A stretch of 64,000 nt of DNA, taken from Methylobacillus flagellatus_A. Its GTDB lineage: Bacteria > Pseudomonadota > Gammaproteobacteria > Burkholderiales > Methylophilaceae. A program made the position numbers and the translations under genes. The notes under the pieces were generated by a model. The model was not told where the DNA came from and ran no database searches. It saw only the letters and a program-made list of their open reading frames with translations. Numbering within the stretch: position 1 is the first letter of the stretch; each line of letters opens with the position of its first letter. The stretch lies in assembly GCF_031344055.1 (NCBI RefSeq), contig NZ_JADBEN010000001.1. The stretch is one strand, 5' to 3'. Shown one piece after another: positions 24,831 to 33,248 of the stretch.

Positions 24831-26257
24831 GTCCCTCTTCTGCCAAGCTCGGCATCATCAGCTTGTCCGTACTGTTGTCCGCCTGCATGGTCGGTCCGGA
24901 TTACCATAGGCCACAGACCGTGGTGCCTGCGGCATTCAAGCACCAGGAAGGCTGGAGCATCGCCGCTCCAGCGGACGAGGCGCCGAAGGGCGAGTGGTGG
25001 GAGCGGTACGGCGATAGCGAACTCAACCAGCTTGTGGCGCGGCTCAACGACAGCAACCAGACCGTGGCCCAATACGAGGCGCAGTACCGCCAGGCTTTCG
25101 CCCTTGCGCAAAGCGCCCGCGGCGCCTTGTGGCCGCAACTGGATGCAACCGTGGGCAAGACCAGGGCGGGACAGGGTACCGGCAGTTCGACCTCCAGCCA
25201 GGCGGTGCAGACCAGCGGCATACGCACGACCTATAACGCCGCCCTCAATGCTAGCTGGGAAATCGATATCTGGGGCCGCCTGCGGCGTACTCTGGAGGCA
25301 AACAAGGCAAGCGCCGATGCCAGCTTCGCCACCCTGGCAGCGATGCGGCTCAGCATGCAGTCCGAGCTGGTGCAGAACTATTTGCAGATCAGGGTGATGG
25401 ACCAGCAAAAGCGCCTGTTGACGGAAACCGTGGATACCTACCGCCGCGTGGTGCAGCTGACCGAGAGCCAGTACAAGCGCGGCGTGGTGGCGAGCGCCGA
25501 CGTTGCTGCGGCCACCACCCAGCTCAAGAACGCCGAAGCCGACCTGGTCGACCTGGTCTGGCAGCGCGCGCAGCTGGAAAACGCCATTGCCGCGCTGATC
25601 GGGGAGGCTCCTGCGAATTTCAGCGTGGCTGAAAGCGACAAGATGCCGCAATTGCCCATCGTGCCGGCATCGGTGCCCAGCCAGCTGCTCGAGCGCAGGC
25701 CGGATGTGGCGGCAGCGGAGCGCTCGGTCATGGCGGCCAATGCCAATATCGGCGTTGCCAAGTCCGCCTATTATCCTAGCCTGACCTTGTCCGCGACAGG
25801 CGGCTACCGCAGCAGCACGTTCAACGACTGGATGAGCATGCCGAACCGCTATTGGTCGGTCGGGCCGCAGCTTGCGATGACCTTGTTCAACGGCTTGCAG
25901 AACAAGTACAACGTCGTGCAGTCCGAAGCCAGCTACGATGCCGCGGTGGCGACTTACCGCCAGACGGTGTTGACCGCATTCAAGGAAGTGGAGGATTACC
26001 TGGTGGCATTGCATACCCTGGGAGAAGAATCCGCATTGCGCGAAGAATCCGTGACGGCGGCGCGCAAAGCGCTCAAGCAATATACCAACCAATACCGCGT
26101 GGGCCTGATCGGCTTCCTGGACGTGGTGACCGCGCAAACCACGGCGCTCAACAGTGAGCGCACCTTGCTGACCTTGCAGCAAAGCCGCCTGATCAGCAGC
26201 GTGCAGCTGATTGCCGCGCTGGGCGGAAGCTGGGAAGGCTTGCCGGTACAGGACTGA
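24827..26257 (+). CDS. outer-membrane efflux lipoprotein (OprM/NodT family)
   Basis: 476 aa. Lipoprotein signal ending in the lipobox LLSAC with Cys20, then 'MVGPDYHRPQTVVPAAF', the standard beginning of NodT-type channels. Two repeats of the TolC fold are visible ('SWEIDIWGRLRRTLEANKASADASFA' in the first and 'RPDVAAAERSVMAANANIGVAKSAYYPSLTLSA' in the second). It provides the exit duct for MdtABC; the operon therefore encodes a complete tripartite pump, unlike Escherichia coli, where TolC is encoded apart. Confidence 0.93.
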   Translation: MSPSSAKLGIISLSVLLSACMVGPDYHRPQTVVPAAFKHQEGWSIAAPADEAPKGEWWERYGDSELNQLVARLNDSNQTVAQYEAQYRQAFALAQSARGALWPQLDATVGKTRAGQGTGSSTSSQAVQTSGIRTTYNAALNASWEIDIWGRLRRTLEANKASADASFATLAAMRLSMQSELVQNYLQIRVMDQQKRLLTETVDTYRRVVQLTESQYKRGVVASADVAAATTQLKNAEADLVDLVWQRAQLENAIAALIGEAPANFSVAESDKMPQLPIVPASVPSQLLERRPDVAAAERSVMAANANIGVAKSAYYPSLTLSATGGYRSSTFNDWMSMPNRYWSVGPQLAMTLFNGLQNKYNVVQSEASYDAAVATYRQTVLTAFKEVEDYLVALHTLGEESALREESVTAARKALKQYTNQYRVGLIGFLDVVTAQTTALNSERTLLTLQQSRLISSVQLIAALGGSWEGLPVQD

Positions 26258-26355
26258 GAGGCTGTTTCCTGGCTTTGGCCTGGCCGCTAGCCATGCTGAT
26301 CCGGCGAGCTGAATCATATGACGGCTTGCCTGTCTGACTTCCGAGAAGGAGGCAG

Positions 26356-26982
26356 ATGGTCACAATAGATATGAATCCCGGTCATTCATTCATGGATGGA
26401 CCGGACCTGGAAGAACTGGCAGCTGAGATACGCCAGTGCAGGCTATGCTCGCCCTATCTCCCGCTTGAGCCGCGTCCCGTGCTGCAGGTCGGCGCTACGG
26501 CACGCATCCTGGTCGCCTCACAGGCGCCAGGCCGCAAGGCGCATGCATCCGGGCGGCCTTTCACCGATGCGAGCGGCGAAAGGCTGCGGGCCTGGCTGGG
26601 CATGCCGCGCGATGTATTTTATGACCGCAGCCAAGTGGCGATTGTACCCATGGCGTTCTGTTACCCCGGCACCGGCCGGGCCGGTGACCTCCCGCCCAGG
26701 CCGGAGTGCGCGGCAGCATGGCGGGCAAGGCTGCTGCAATATCTGCCCCATCTGCAACTGACGCTGGTCATTGGGCAATATGCCATGGCGTACCACCTGC
26801 CCCATGCCGGGAAAACCGTCACCGACATCGTAGGCAACTGGCGGCAATATTGGCCTGACACCGTGCCCTTGCCGCATCCCAGCCCGCGCAACAATCTATG
26901 GCTGCAGCGCAATCCGTGGTTTGAAGCGGAGTTGATTCCGCAGCTGCAGCAGCGCGTCGGCGCCATTCTGCAACAGGGTTAG
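26356..26982 (+). CDS. uracil-DNA glycosylase family protein, Fe-S type
   Basis: 208 aa, ATG preceded by AAGGAGG. The UDG superfamily fold is suggested by 'ARILVASQAPGRKAHASGRPF' (motif A) and 'PLPHPSPRNNLW' (motif B, HPSPxN). Cysteines at 28, 31, 102 and 118 (CxxC, then a gap of 70, then x15) reproduce the spacing of the [4Fe-4S] ligands in family 4 enzymes. The usual GEAPGxxE motif is altered to SQAPGRKA, so substrate or chemistry may differ. Predicted to act in DNA base excision repair. It stands alone downstream of the efflux operon. Confidence 0.8.
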   Translation: MVTIDMNPGHSFMDGPDLEELAAEIRQCRLCSPYLPLEPRPVLQVGATARILVASQAPGRKAHASGRPFTDASGERLRAWLGMPRDVFYDRSQVAIVPMAFCYPGTGRAGDLPPRPECAAAWRARLLQYLPHLQLTLVIGQYAMAYHLPHAGKTVTDIVGNWRQYWPDTVPLPHPSPRNNLWLQRNPWFEAELIPQLQQRVGAILQQG

Positions 26983-27078
26983 ACGCTTCTGACAGAGTTG
27001 TCAGCGATTGGCTGACAGACTGGAGCCGACAGGGTTGCTAGAGTCGGGATTCACTACAATCTGAGCCGGAGATATATC

Positions 27079-28074
27079 GTGAATATCCTTGACCCGATTA
27101 TGCATACCCTGATGCCCGAAACGGATCAATACAGTGGCGTGGAGCCGAAAACCCGGGCATTTCTCGAGGAGCTGGCGGCATCCGATAGCAAGCCGGTGGA
27201 AGAGTTGAGCCCGGAAGAGGCGAGGAAGGTGCTTAGCGACCTGCAGGCCGGCGTGGATGTTGAGCTGGGCGGCGTGACCGTCGAGGAACGGGAAATCGCG
27301 ATCGAGGGCCACTCCATCCACCTGTTCATCGTCAAGCCGGCGGATATCGCGATTGACCCGCCCGTGGTCATGTTCTTCCACGGCGGCGGCTGGGTGCTGG
27401 GCGACTTTCCTACCCACCAGCGCTTGGTGCATGACCTGTGCGTAGCCTCAAACTGTGCGGTGGTCTTCGTCGACTATTCCCGTTCGCCGGAGGTGAAGTA
27501 CCCTACTGCGATCATCGAATGCTACCTTGCCACCAAATGGGTTGCGCAAAACGGCGCGGAAATCGGCGTTGACCCGGCTCGCCTCGCGGTTGCCGGCAAT
27601 AGCGCCGGAGCCAACATGGCGACCGTCGTCTGCATGATGGCCAAGGAAAAACGCGAGCCATTCATCAAGCACCAGACCCTGTTCTGGCCCGTGACCGACG
27701 CCAGGTTCAATACCGATTCTTACCAGCAGTTCGACGATGGCTATTTCCTTACCCGCAACATGATGAAATGGTTCTGGGACAATTATCTTGAAAACAAGGA
27801 TGCACGCGAGGAGGTTTATGCGTCGCCGCTCAATGCCAGCCTGGAACACCTGGCAGACCTGCCGCCCGCGTTGATCCAGACTGCGGAATTCGATGTGCTG
27901 CGTGATGAGGGCGAAGCTTACGCCCACTTGTTGACGGATGCCGGCGTGAGCGTGACCTGTACCCGCTACCTGGGGGCGATCCATGATTTCGGCCTGCTCA
28001 ACCCGCTTGCCAAGACCCCGCAGGCATATGCTTCCATCATGCAGGCTGCGGGGGAAATCAGGAAGCATATTTAA
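27079..28074 (+). CDS. alpha/beta hydrolase, HSL/Aes-type esterase
   Basis: 331 aa, GTG start behind CCGGAG. Hormone-sensitive-lipase family motifs are clear: oxyanion-hole 'FFHGGGWVLGDF', nucleophile elbow 'AGNSAGANMA' (GxSxG, with Asn replacing the usual Asp of GDSAG), acid region 'EFDVLRDEGEAYA' and catalytic His in 'AIHDFGLLNP'. No signal peptide, so cytoplasmic. Expected to hydrolyse short-chain acyl esters; the natural substrate is unknown. It is followed by the leuA leader promoter. Confidence 0.88.
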   Translation: MNILDPIMHTLMPETDQYSGVEPKTRAFLEELAASDSKPVEELSPEEARKVLSDLQAGVDVELGGVTVEEREIAIEGHSIHLFIVKPADIAIDPPVVMFFHGGGWVLGDFPTHQRLVHDLCVASNCAVVFVDYSRSPEVKYPTAIIECYLATKWVAQNGAEIGVDPARLAVAGNSAGANMATVVCMMAKEKREPFIKHQTLFWPVTDARFNTDSYQQFDDGYFLTRNMMKWFWDNYLENKDAREEVYASPLNASLEHLADLPPALIQTAEFDVLRDEGEAYAHLLTDAGVSVTCTRYLGAIHDFGLLNPLAKTPQAYASIMQAAGEIRKHI

Positions 28075-28127
28075 CAGCACAGTCCTGGACGGAGGGCATC
28101 GGCTGTCGGCTGGTTTTAGCTAGAGGT

Positions 28128-28157
28128 TTGACAGGGACGGCGCCTTCTGTTTATGAT
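28128..28157 (+). promoter_or_regulatory. sigma-70 promoter of the leu leader/leuA
   Basis: TTGACA (28128-28133) and TATGAT (28152-28157) with an 18-base spacer, a strong match to consensus. The predicted transcription start near 28164-28166 lies only a few bases before the ATG of the leader peptide. Confidence 0.7.
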
Positions 28158-28167
28158 TAACCCCATT

Positions 28168-28254
28168 ATGCAATTCCAGCAGCCCACATCATTCTTGTTT
28201 TCTTCCCTGGCTTTCCTTAGCCTGGGCCTGCTGCTGCGCTTCGCGCGCATCTAA
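28168..28254 (+). CDS. leucine-rich leader peptide upstream of leuA
   Basis: A 28-residue frame (MQFQQPTSFLF... ending LLLRFARI) with seven leucines, including the run Leu-Gly-Leu-Leu-Leu encoded CTG GGC CTG CTG CTG just before the stop. An in-frame ATG at 28153 would overlap the promoter -10, so 28168 is preferred and would be translated almost leaderless. Leucine-codon leader peptides before leuA are known attenuator elements in proteobacteria: stalling when charged tRNA-Leu is scarce favours read-through. The leader-to-leuA gap is about 240 bases. Confidence 0.7.
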   Translation: MQFQQPTSFLFSSLAFLSLGLLLRFARI

Positions 28255-28493
28255 TCCTACCTCTTCCTGCCAGTTAGTTTGTTTTGTCCTCGCCGTTGGA
28301 GGGCGGAACGATATTGTTTGAATTCCGGTTTATTCCAGAAAGTATTTGCATCATGCGTCACACGCCATATCATTTCCGGCAGTTCCGACTGCCTCGCGGT
28401 TGTCAGGCCTTGCGTGAGCGGTAGCCTGCCAGCCCTGGATATTGTCATGCCGCTGACCAGAGTGATATATCGAACTGAGATATTGAGAGAATA
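28255..28493 (+). promoter_or_regulatory. leuA leader RNA region
   Basis: Between the leader peptide and leuA lie several small stems, among them GGCAGT/ACTGCC with a TCCG loop (28378-28393) and CAGGC/GCCTG (28404-28428). No stem is followed by a clear T-run, so a classical intrinsic attenuator is not obvious; Rho-dependent or translational control is possible. Confidence 0.45.
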
Positions 28494-28496
28494 ATG

Positions 28497-30182
28497 ATGT
28501 TAAAGAATCCAAGCAGCAAATACCGCCCGTTTACCCCGATTGACTTGCCCAACCGGCAATGGCCGGCCCGCACCATCACCCAGGCGCCGATCTGGATGAG
28601 CACCGACCTGCGCGACGGCAACCAGGCCTTGTTCGAGCCCATGAATGCTGAGCGCAAGATGCGCATGTTCAAGATGCTGGTCGAAATCGGCTTCAAGGAA
28701 ATCGAGGTGGCATTCCCTTCCGCCTCGCAGACCGATTTCGATTTCGTGCGTACCTTGATCGAGAACGGCCATATTCCCGATGACGTGACCATCGAGGTGT
28801 TGACCCAGGCGCGCGAGGACTTGATTCGCCGCACGTTCGAATCCTTGCGCGGCGCAAGGCGCGCAATCGTCCATGTCTATAACGCGACTTCCCCCGTGTT
28901 CCGCGAGACGGTGTTCCGCACCGACAAGGCCGGGGCCAAGAAGATTGCCACCGATGCCGCCCGCCTCATCAAGCAGCTTGCGGACGAGAGCCCGGAAACC
29001 GAATGGATGTTCCAGTACAGCCCGGAAACCTTCACCGCGACCGAGCTGGATTTCGCCAAGGAAGTCTGCGATGCCGTCACCGACATCTGGCAGGCCACGC
29101 CCGAGCGCAAGGTGATCCTCAACCTGCCCGCGACGGTGGAGATAGGCACGCCCAATTATTACGCCGACCAGATCGAGTGGATGCACACCAACCTGGCGCG
29201 CCGCGACAGCGTCATCATCAGCGTGCACCCGCACAACGACCGCGGCACCGCGGTGGCGGCGGCGGAGTTGGCCGTAATGGCGGGCGCGGACCGTATCGAA
29301 GGCTGTCTCTTCGGTCACGGCGAACGCACCGGCAATGTCGATTTGGTGACCTTGGCGCTCAATCTCTATACGCAAGGTGTCGATCCCGGTTTGGATTTCT
29401 CCCAGATCAATAGCATCGCCCGCACCGTGGAGGACTGTACCCAGTTGCCGGTGCATGCCCGCCATCCCTATGCAGGCGACCTCGTGTTCACGGCATTCTC
29501 CGGCTCGCATCAGGACGCGATCAAGAAAGGCTTTGCCGTGCAGCAGCCAGACGATCTTTGGCAAGTGCCTTATCTGCCGATAGACCCGCATGACGTGGGC
29601 CGCACCTACGATTCCATCATTCGCGTCAACAGCCAGTCGGGCAAGGGCGGCATCGCTTATTTGCTGGAATCCGGCTATGGCCTCGCTATGCCGCGCCGCA
29701 TGCAGGTCGAGTTCAGCGGCGCCGTGCAGCGCCTTACCGACAGCAGCGGGCAGGAAGTGGACGCCGAGGGCATCTGGCAATTGTTCAACGAGGAATATAT
29801 CGCGGCGGATGAGCCGGTGCGCTATATCGACCATGTGCTCGACGAGCAGGACGATATCCAGCACATCAAGCTCACAGCGCGCATCCACGGCGTGGAAACC
29901 GTGCTAGAAGGCCGGGGCAACGGCCCGATCGACGCCCTGGCGCACGCTTTCGGCAGCAAGTTCCGCATCCATGACTACGAAGAGCGCGCGCTCGGCGCAG
30001 GCGCTGCCGCCAAGGCCGTGGCGTTTGCCGAGCTGGAGAGGGACGGGCAGCCGGGCACCGTGTATGGCGCGGGGATACACGACAACCTGGTCACGGCATC
30101 CATCCTTGCCGTGATCAGCGGCATCAACCGTTTGAATCAGCGCCTCGATGCGGTTGCGCAGCAGGCGTTCCTGCCGCGATGA
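28497..30182 (+). CDS. leuA: 2-isopropylmalate synthase, long (yeast/actinobacterial) type
   Basis: 561 aa from the second of two adjacent ATG codons, which is better spaced from GAGAGA (28485-28490); ATG 28494 adds one Met. Catalyses condensation of acetyl-CoA with 2-oxoisovalerate, the first committed step of leucine synthesis. Landmarks: 'WMSTDLRDGNQALFEPM' (metal/substrate site), 'ISVHPHNDRGTAVAAAEL' (HxH metal ligands), 'GCLFGHGERTGNVDL', and a C-terminal LeuA regulatory domain. The length and N-terminus 'SSKYRPFTPIDLPNRQWP' mark the LeuA2-type also found in actinobacteria and fungi. Transcribed from the leader promoter and ended by a strong terminator. Confidence 0.95.
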   Translation: MLKNPSSKYRPFTPIDLPNRQWPARTITQAPIWMSTDLRDGNQALFEPMNAERKMRMFKMLVEIGFKEIEVAFPSASQTDFDFVRTLIENGHIPDDVTIEVLTQAREDLIRRTFESLRGARRAIVHVYNATSPVFRETVFRTDKAGAKKIATDAARLIKQLADESPETEWMFQYSPETFTATELDFAKEVCDAVTDIWQATPERKVILNLPATVEIGTPNYYADQIEWMHTNLARRDSVIISVHPHNDRGTAVAAAELAVMAGADRIEGCLFGHGERTGNVDLVTLALNLYTQGVDPGLDFSQINSIARTVEDCTQLPVHARHPYAGDLVFTAFSGSHQDAIKKGFAVQQPDDLWQVPYLPIDPHDVGRTYDSIIRVNSQSGKGGIAYLLESGYGLAMPRRMQVEFSGAVQRLTDSSGQEVDAEGIWQLFNEEYIAADEPVRYIDHVLDEQDDIQHIKLTARIHGVETVLEGRGNGPIDALAHAFGSKFRIHDYEERALGAGAAAKAVAFAELERDGQPGTVYGAGIHDNLVTASILAVISGINRLNQRLDAVAQQAFLPR

Positions 30183-30205
30183 GCAGTTAACGCTGACATC
30201 GAAAT

Positions 30206-30235
30206 AAAAAGCCCGCGAATAATCGCGGGCTTTTT
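30206..30235. terminator. bidirectional intrinsic terminator between leuA and the MFS gene
   Basis: Perfect 12-bp stem (AAAAAGCCCGCG at 30206-30217 with CGCGGGCTTTTT at 30224-30235) and an AATAAT loop; T-runs on both strands serve leuA (+) and the convergent transporter (-). Confidence 0.9.
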
Positions 30236-30236
30236 G

Positions 30237-31454
30237 TTATCTGCTGTGTCGCCGGATGTAGCGCACGATGATCAGGCGGTGCGCCAGCCACGCCCCTATG
30301 CCGCATGCCGCCATGACAGTCACCATCGGGAAGGTCGTGCCGTCTTGCAACAAGTTGACGAGACCGCCTGCAACGGTGGCTAGGCCGAACTGCAGCGATC
30401 CCATCAGAGCGGACGCCGTACCTGCCTGCTGGCCATGGGTGGCCAGCGTGGCAGCGCCCGCATCGGGGCCGATATAGCCGATGCTGGCGACAAAGAGGAA
30501 AATGCCGATCAGCAATAAGGGTAGCGTGATGTGCCCGGTGAGCGACAGGCCCAGCAACAGCACGCCGATGCCGCCAGGCAGCCACAGGGCGCGTGAGAGC
30601 AGCACGGTGGCCTTGTGCTTTTTCAGGCGCCAGGCGTTGATCTGACTGACCAGGATCAACCCCGAGGCGTTCATCCCGAAAATCCAGCCGTAATGCTGCG
30701 GCGGGATGTGGTAGTACTCGATGAAGACAAAAGGCGAACCGGCAATATAGGCAAACATTCCGGCGCGTGCCAGGCCACCGCTCAGCGTATAGCCGATGAA
30801 CCTGCGGTCTACCAGCAGCTTGCCGTAGTTCTGTATGATGCGGCCCAGCGCCAGCGGCGGTTCGTGACGCGTGTCATGGGTTTCCTCGAGCTGGAAATAC
30901 ACCGCAATCAAGCTCAGGATGCCAGCTACGCCCAATGTGATGAACAGGGCACGCCAATCGAACACTGTCACAATCCAGCCGCCGACGAGCGGCGCGAGAA
31001 TGGGCGCCAGCCCCATCACCAATATCAGCATGGAAAATGCGCGCGCCGCATCATTCGCGCTACAGCGGTCGCGGATGACCGCCATCGCCACCACCATCCC
31101 CGCACAGCCGCCCAGCGCCTGCAGAAAGCGCCAGAAAATCAGTTCGGGGATACTGCTTGTGAAGGCGCAACCGAACGAAGCCAGGATATAAATCACCAGC
31201 CCGACGAGCAGGGGAGGACGCCGCCCGAAGCGGTCGCTGAGCGGGCCGTAGAACAACTGGCCGATTGCCAGCCCGACAAAATAACTCGCCAGCGTCAGCT
31301 GTGCGCTGCCTGCCTGAGCGAGCAGGCTTTTCTCGATCGCGGGAAAGCCTGGCAGGTACATGTCGATGGATAGCGGTGCGAGGCCGGTGAGGACGCCTAG
31401 TAGGAGCAGCCAGCCGCTTAGTAAGGAAAGTGAAGAAGTATTGTTTTTTTGCAT
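30237..31454 (-). CDS. Bcr/CflA family multidrug MFS transporter
   Basis: 405 aa, about twelve hydrophobic segments. Bcr/CflA signatures: 'LTGLAPLSIDMYLPGFPAIEKSL' in helix 1 and the MFS loop motif 'GQLFYGPLSDRFGRRPPLLVGL', plus motif C-like 'LAPILAPLVGGWIV' typical of drug:H+ antiporters. Inner-membrane exporter of drugs such as bicyclomycin or sulfonamides in relatives; the natural substrate is unknown. It converges on leuA and shares its terminator. Confidence 0.9.
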   Translation of the reverse strand: MQKNNTSSLSLLSGWLLLLGVLTGLAPLSIDMYLPGFPAIEKSLLAQAGSAQLTLASYFVGLAIGQLFYGPLSDRFGRRPPLLVGLVIYILASFGCAFTSSIPELIFWRFLQALGGCAGMVVAMAVIRDRCSANDAARAFSMLILVMGLAPILAPLVGGWIVTVFDWRALFITLGVAGILSLIAVYFQLEETHDTRHEPPLALGRIIQNYGKLLVDRRFIGYTLSGGLARAGMFAYIAGSPFVFIEYYHIPPQHYGWIFGMNASGLILVSQINAWRLKKHKATVLLSRALWLPGGIGVLLLGLSLTGHITLPLLLIGIFLFVASIGYIGPDAGAATLATHGQQAGTASALMGSLQFGLATVAGGLVNLLQDGTTFPMVTVMAACGIGAWLAHRLIIVRYIRRHSR

Positions 31455-31553
31455 GAGGGCGGGATATTTGTTTAGGCTTATATGTGAGTATTATCCAAGC
31501 AGTCAGTTTCACTAAGGGCCATAATTATTAGAGGACATAATTCGGGAGGGGTT

Positions 31554-31946
31554 ATGAATGACAAAGAGTTTTTTTATGACATTGCCAAGTTTGAAGTACA
31601 GGCTATCTATCAAAGGAATAATTTTCTACTGGTGTTTCAGTCAATGTTGTTTGCAGCAACTGCCTTAATAGCACAGCAATCAGTGTTTTTTTCGATATGG
31701 GTCCCTATGGGGCTCGGTTTGGTACTTTCTATTATATGGCTGTATTTGAACTGGCTTACTCAAGTGATTGAGGTCGGGGCGATGAATAAGTTATTAGATA
31801 TCGATCCGCGTATGGTGGAATTGCTAAAAGCCAGAGAGAGCAATTTCCTATTATCCAAGGGTAGCGTTTCCTTCATCGTTGCGTTTGTTTTTCCAGTGGT
31901 CATGCTGTTATGTTGGCTCATAATAATTTTCTTTTATGTAGCGTAG
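31554..31946 (+). CDS. hypothetical small membrane protein
   Basis: 130 aa, ATG behind GGGAGGGG. Three hydrophobic stretches: residues ~25-40, ~45-67 and ~105-130 ('FIVAFVFPVVMLLCWLIIIFFYVA'), with a charged loop between the second and third. No family recognised. Base composition is visibly AT-richer than the neighbouring genes and codon use differs, suggesting recent acquisition. It lies between the Bcr/CflA gene (divergent) and the dnaJ terminator. A role in stress or phage defence would be speculation. Confidence 0.75.
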   Translation: MNDKEFFYDIAKFEVQAIYQRNNFLLVFQSMLFAATALIAQQSVFFSIWVPMGLGLVLSIIWLYLNWLTQVIEVGAMNKLLDIDPRMVELLKARESNFLLSKGSVSFIVAFVFPVVMLLCWLIIIFFYVA

Positions 31947-31990
31947 TAGAGGCTAGGTTTTTTGAGATGCAAACAAGGAATTTGCATAAG

Positions 31991-32023
31991 CAAAAAGAAA
32001 GGCACGGTCAAAACCGTGCCTTT
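31991..32023 (-). terminator. intrinsic terminator of dnaJ
   Basis: 11-bp stem (AAAGGCACGGT 31998-32008 with ACCGTGCCTTT 32013-32023). Read on the minus strand it is followed by a T-rich tail (complement of 31992-32000), so it ends the grpE-dnaK-dnaJ unit. Confidence 0.85.
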
Positions 32024-32049
32024 GCTTACAATGCCCTGGCAATCAAGGC

Positions 32050-33174
32050 CTACTGAAAGAAATCCTTCACCTTCGTCATCCAGGATTTGGCCCGTGGGCT
32101 GTGTTTCCCGGAATCCTGCTGGTTGATGTCTTCCAGTTCGCGCAACAGCTCCTTCTGGCGCTCGGTCAATTTGACAGGCGTTTCCACCACGACATGGCAC
32201 ATGAGGTCGCCCATGTCGCTGCTGCGCAATGGCTTGATGCCTTTGCCACGCAGGCGGAATACGGCGCCGGTCTGGGTTTCCGGCGGCACCTTCATCTTGG
32301 CGTGGCCGTCCAAGGTCGGGATTTCGATCTCGCCGCCTAGCGCCGCGGTGGTGAAGCTGATCGGCATTTCGCAATGCAGGTTGGCGCCGTCGCGTTCGAA
32401 GATTTCGTGCTTCTTCAAATGCACCACGACATAGAGGTCGCCCGGAGGGCCGCCGTTGACGCCAGCTTCGCCCTCGCCAGAGAGGCGGATGCGGTCGCCT
32501 TCGTCCACGCCTGCCGGAATCTTGACCGACAGCGTCTTGTGTTGCTTGACGCGGCCGCCGCCATGGCAGGTCGGGCAGGGTTCCTTGACCATCTTGCCTG
32601 AGCCGTGGCACTTGGGGCAGGTCTGCTGCACGGAAAAGAAGCCCTGCTGCATGCGCACCTGGCCGTGGCCGCCGCAGGTGGTGCAGGTGACGGGCTGCGT
32701 GCCGGGGCGTGCACCCGAGCCGTGACAGGTCTCGCATTCCGCCATGACGGGGATGCGGATCTTGGTCTCGGTCCCGCGCGCGGCGTCTTCGAGCGAGATT
32801 TCCATGTTGTAGCGCAGGTCTGCGCCACGGTAGACGTTGGAGCGTCGGTTGCCGCCGCCTCCGCCGCCGAAAATATCGCCAAAGATGTCGCCGAACGCAT
32901 CGGCAAAATTGCCGAAGCCGCCGGCACCTGCTCCAGCTCCCGCGCTCGGATCCACGCCGGCATGGCCGTATTGGTCATAGGCGGCGCGCTTCTGGTCGTC
33001 GGACAGGATTTCGTAGGCTTCCTTGGCTTCCTTGAAGCTTTCTTCGGCCTTGGGGTTGTCCGGGTTGCGGTCCGGATGGAATTTCATCGCCAGCTTGCGG
33101 TAAGCCTTCTTGATGTCGTCATCCGAGGCATCGCGGTTGACGCCCAGTACCTCGTAATAATCTCTTTTTGCCAT
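32050..33174 (-). CDS. dnaJ: chaperone protein DnaJ
   Basis: 374 aa. Co-chaperone that delivers substrates to DnaK and stimulates its ATPase. Domains in order: J domain with HPD in 'AMKFHPDRNPD', Gly/Phe-rich region ('GGFGNFADAFGDIFGDIFGGGGGG'), four CxxCxGxG zinc-finger repeats (CETCHGSG, CTTCGGHG, CPKCHGSG, CPTCHGGG), then the peptide-binding C-terminal domains. Complete and of normal length. Downstream of dnaK on the same strand, separated by 74 bases containing a strong hairpin. Confidence 0.97.
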   Translation of the reverse strand: MAKRDYYEVLGVNRDASDDDIKKAYRKLAMKFHPDRNPDNPKAEESFKEAKEAYEILSDDQKRAAYDQYGHAGVDPSAGAGAGAGGFGNFADAFGDIFGDIFGGGGGGNRRSNVYRGADLRYNMEISLEDAARGTETKIRIPVMAECETCHGSGARPGTQPVTCTTCGGHGQVRMQQGFFSVQQTCPKCHGSGKMVKEPCPTCHGGGRVKQHKTLSVKIPAGVDEGDRIRLSGEGEAGVNGGPPGDLYVVVHLKKHEIFERDGANLHCEMPISFTTAALGGEIEIPTLDGHAKMKVPPETQTGAVFRLRGKGIKPLRSSDMGDLMCHVVVETPVKLTERQKELLRELEDINQQDSGKHSPRAKSWMTKVKDFFQ

Positions 33175-33193
33175 ATTTCTCTACTAACAATAA

Positions 33194-33228
33194 ATGAGGC
33201 ACAGCAGGGAAAGCCCTGTGTGCCTCAT
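33194..33228 (-). terminator. hairpin between dnaK and dnaJ (attenuator or processing site)
   Basis: 15 bp of stem: ATGAGGCACA (33194-33203) with TGTGCCTCAT (33219-33228) and inner CAGGG/CCCTG with a 4-base loop and one bulged base. On the minus strand the tail is only weakly T-rich, so partial termination or RNase processing that lowers dnaJ relative to dnaK is likelier than full termination. Confidence 0.55.
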
Positions 33229-33248
33229 GAGGTTACATGGTAAAGGAC

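Noticed and set aside
27079..28074. GNSAG instead of GDSAG in the esterase as a sign of inactivation
   Set aside because: The nucleophile Ser, oxyanion HGGGW and the Asp/His contexts are all present; Asn at this position is tolerated in related esterases.
28257..28448. 63-codon minus-strand frame in the leuA leader region
   Set aside because: No Shine-Dalgarno site and no recognisable domain; it lies wholly in the leader RNA region, which explains the sequence better.
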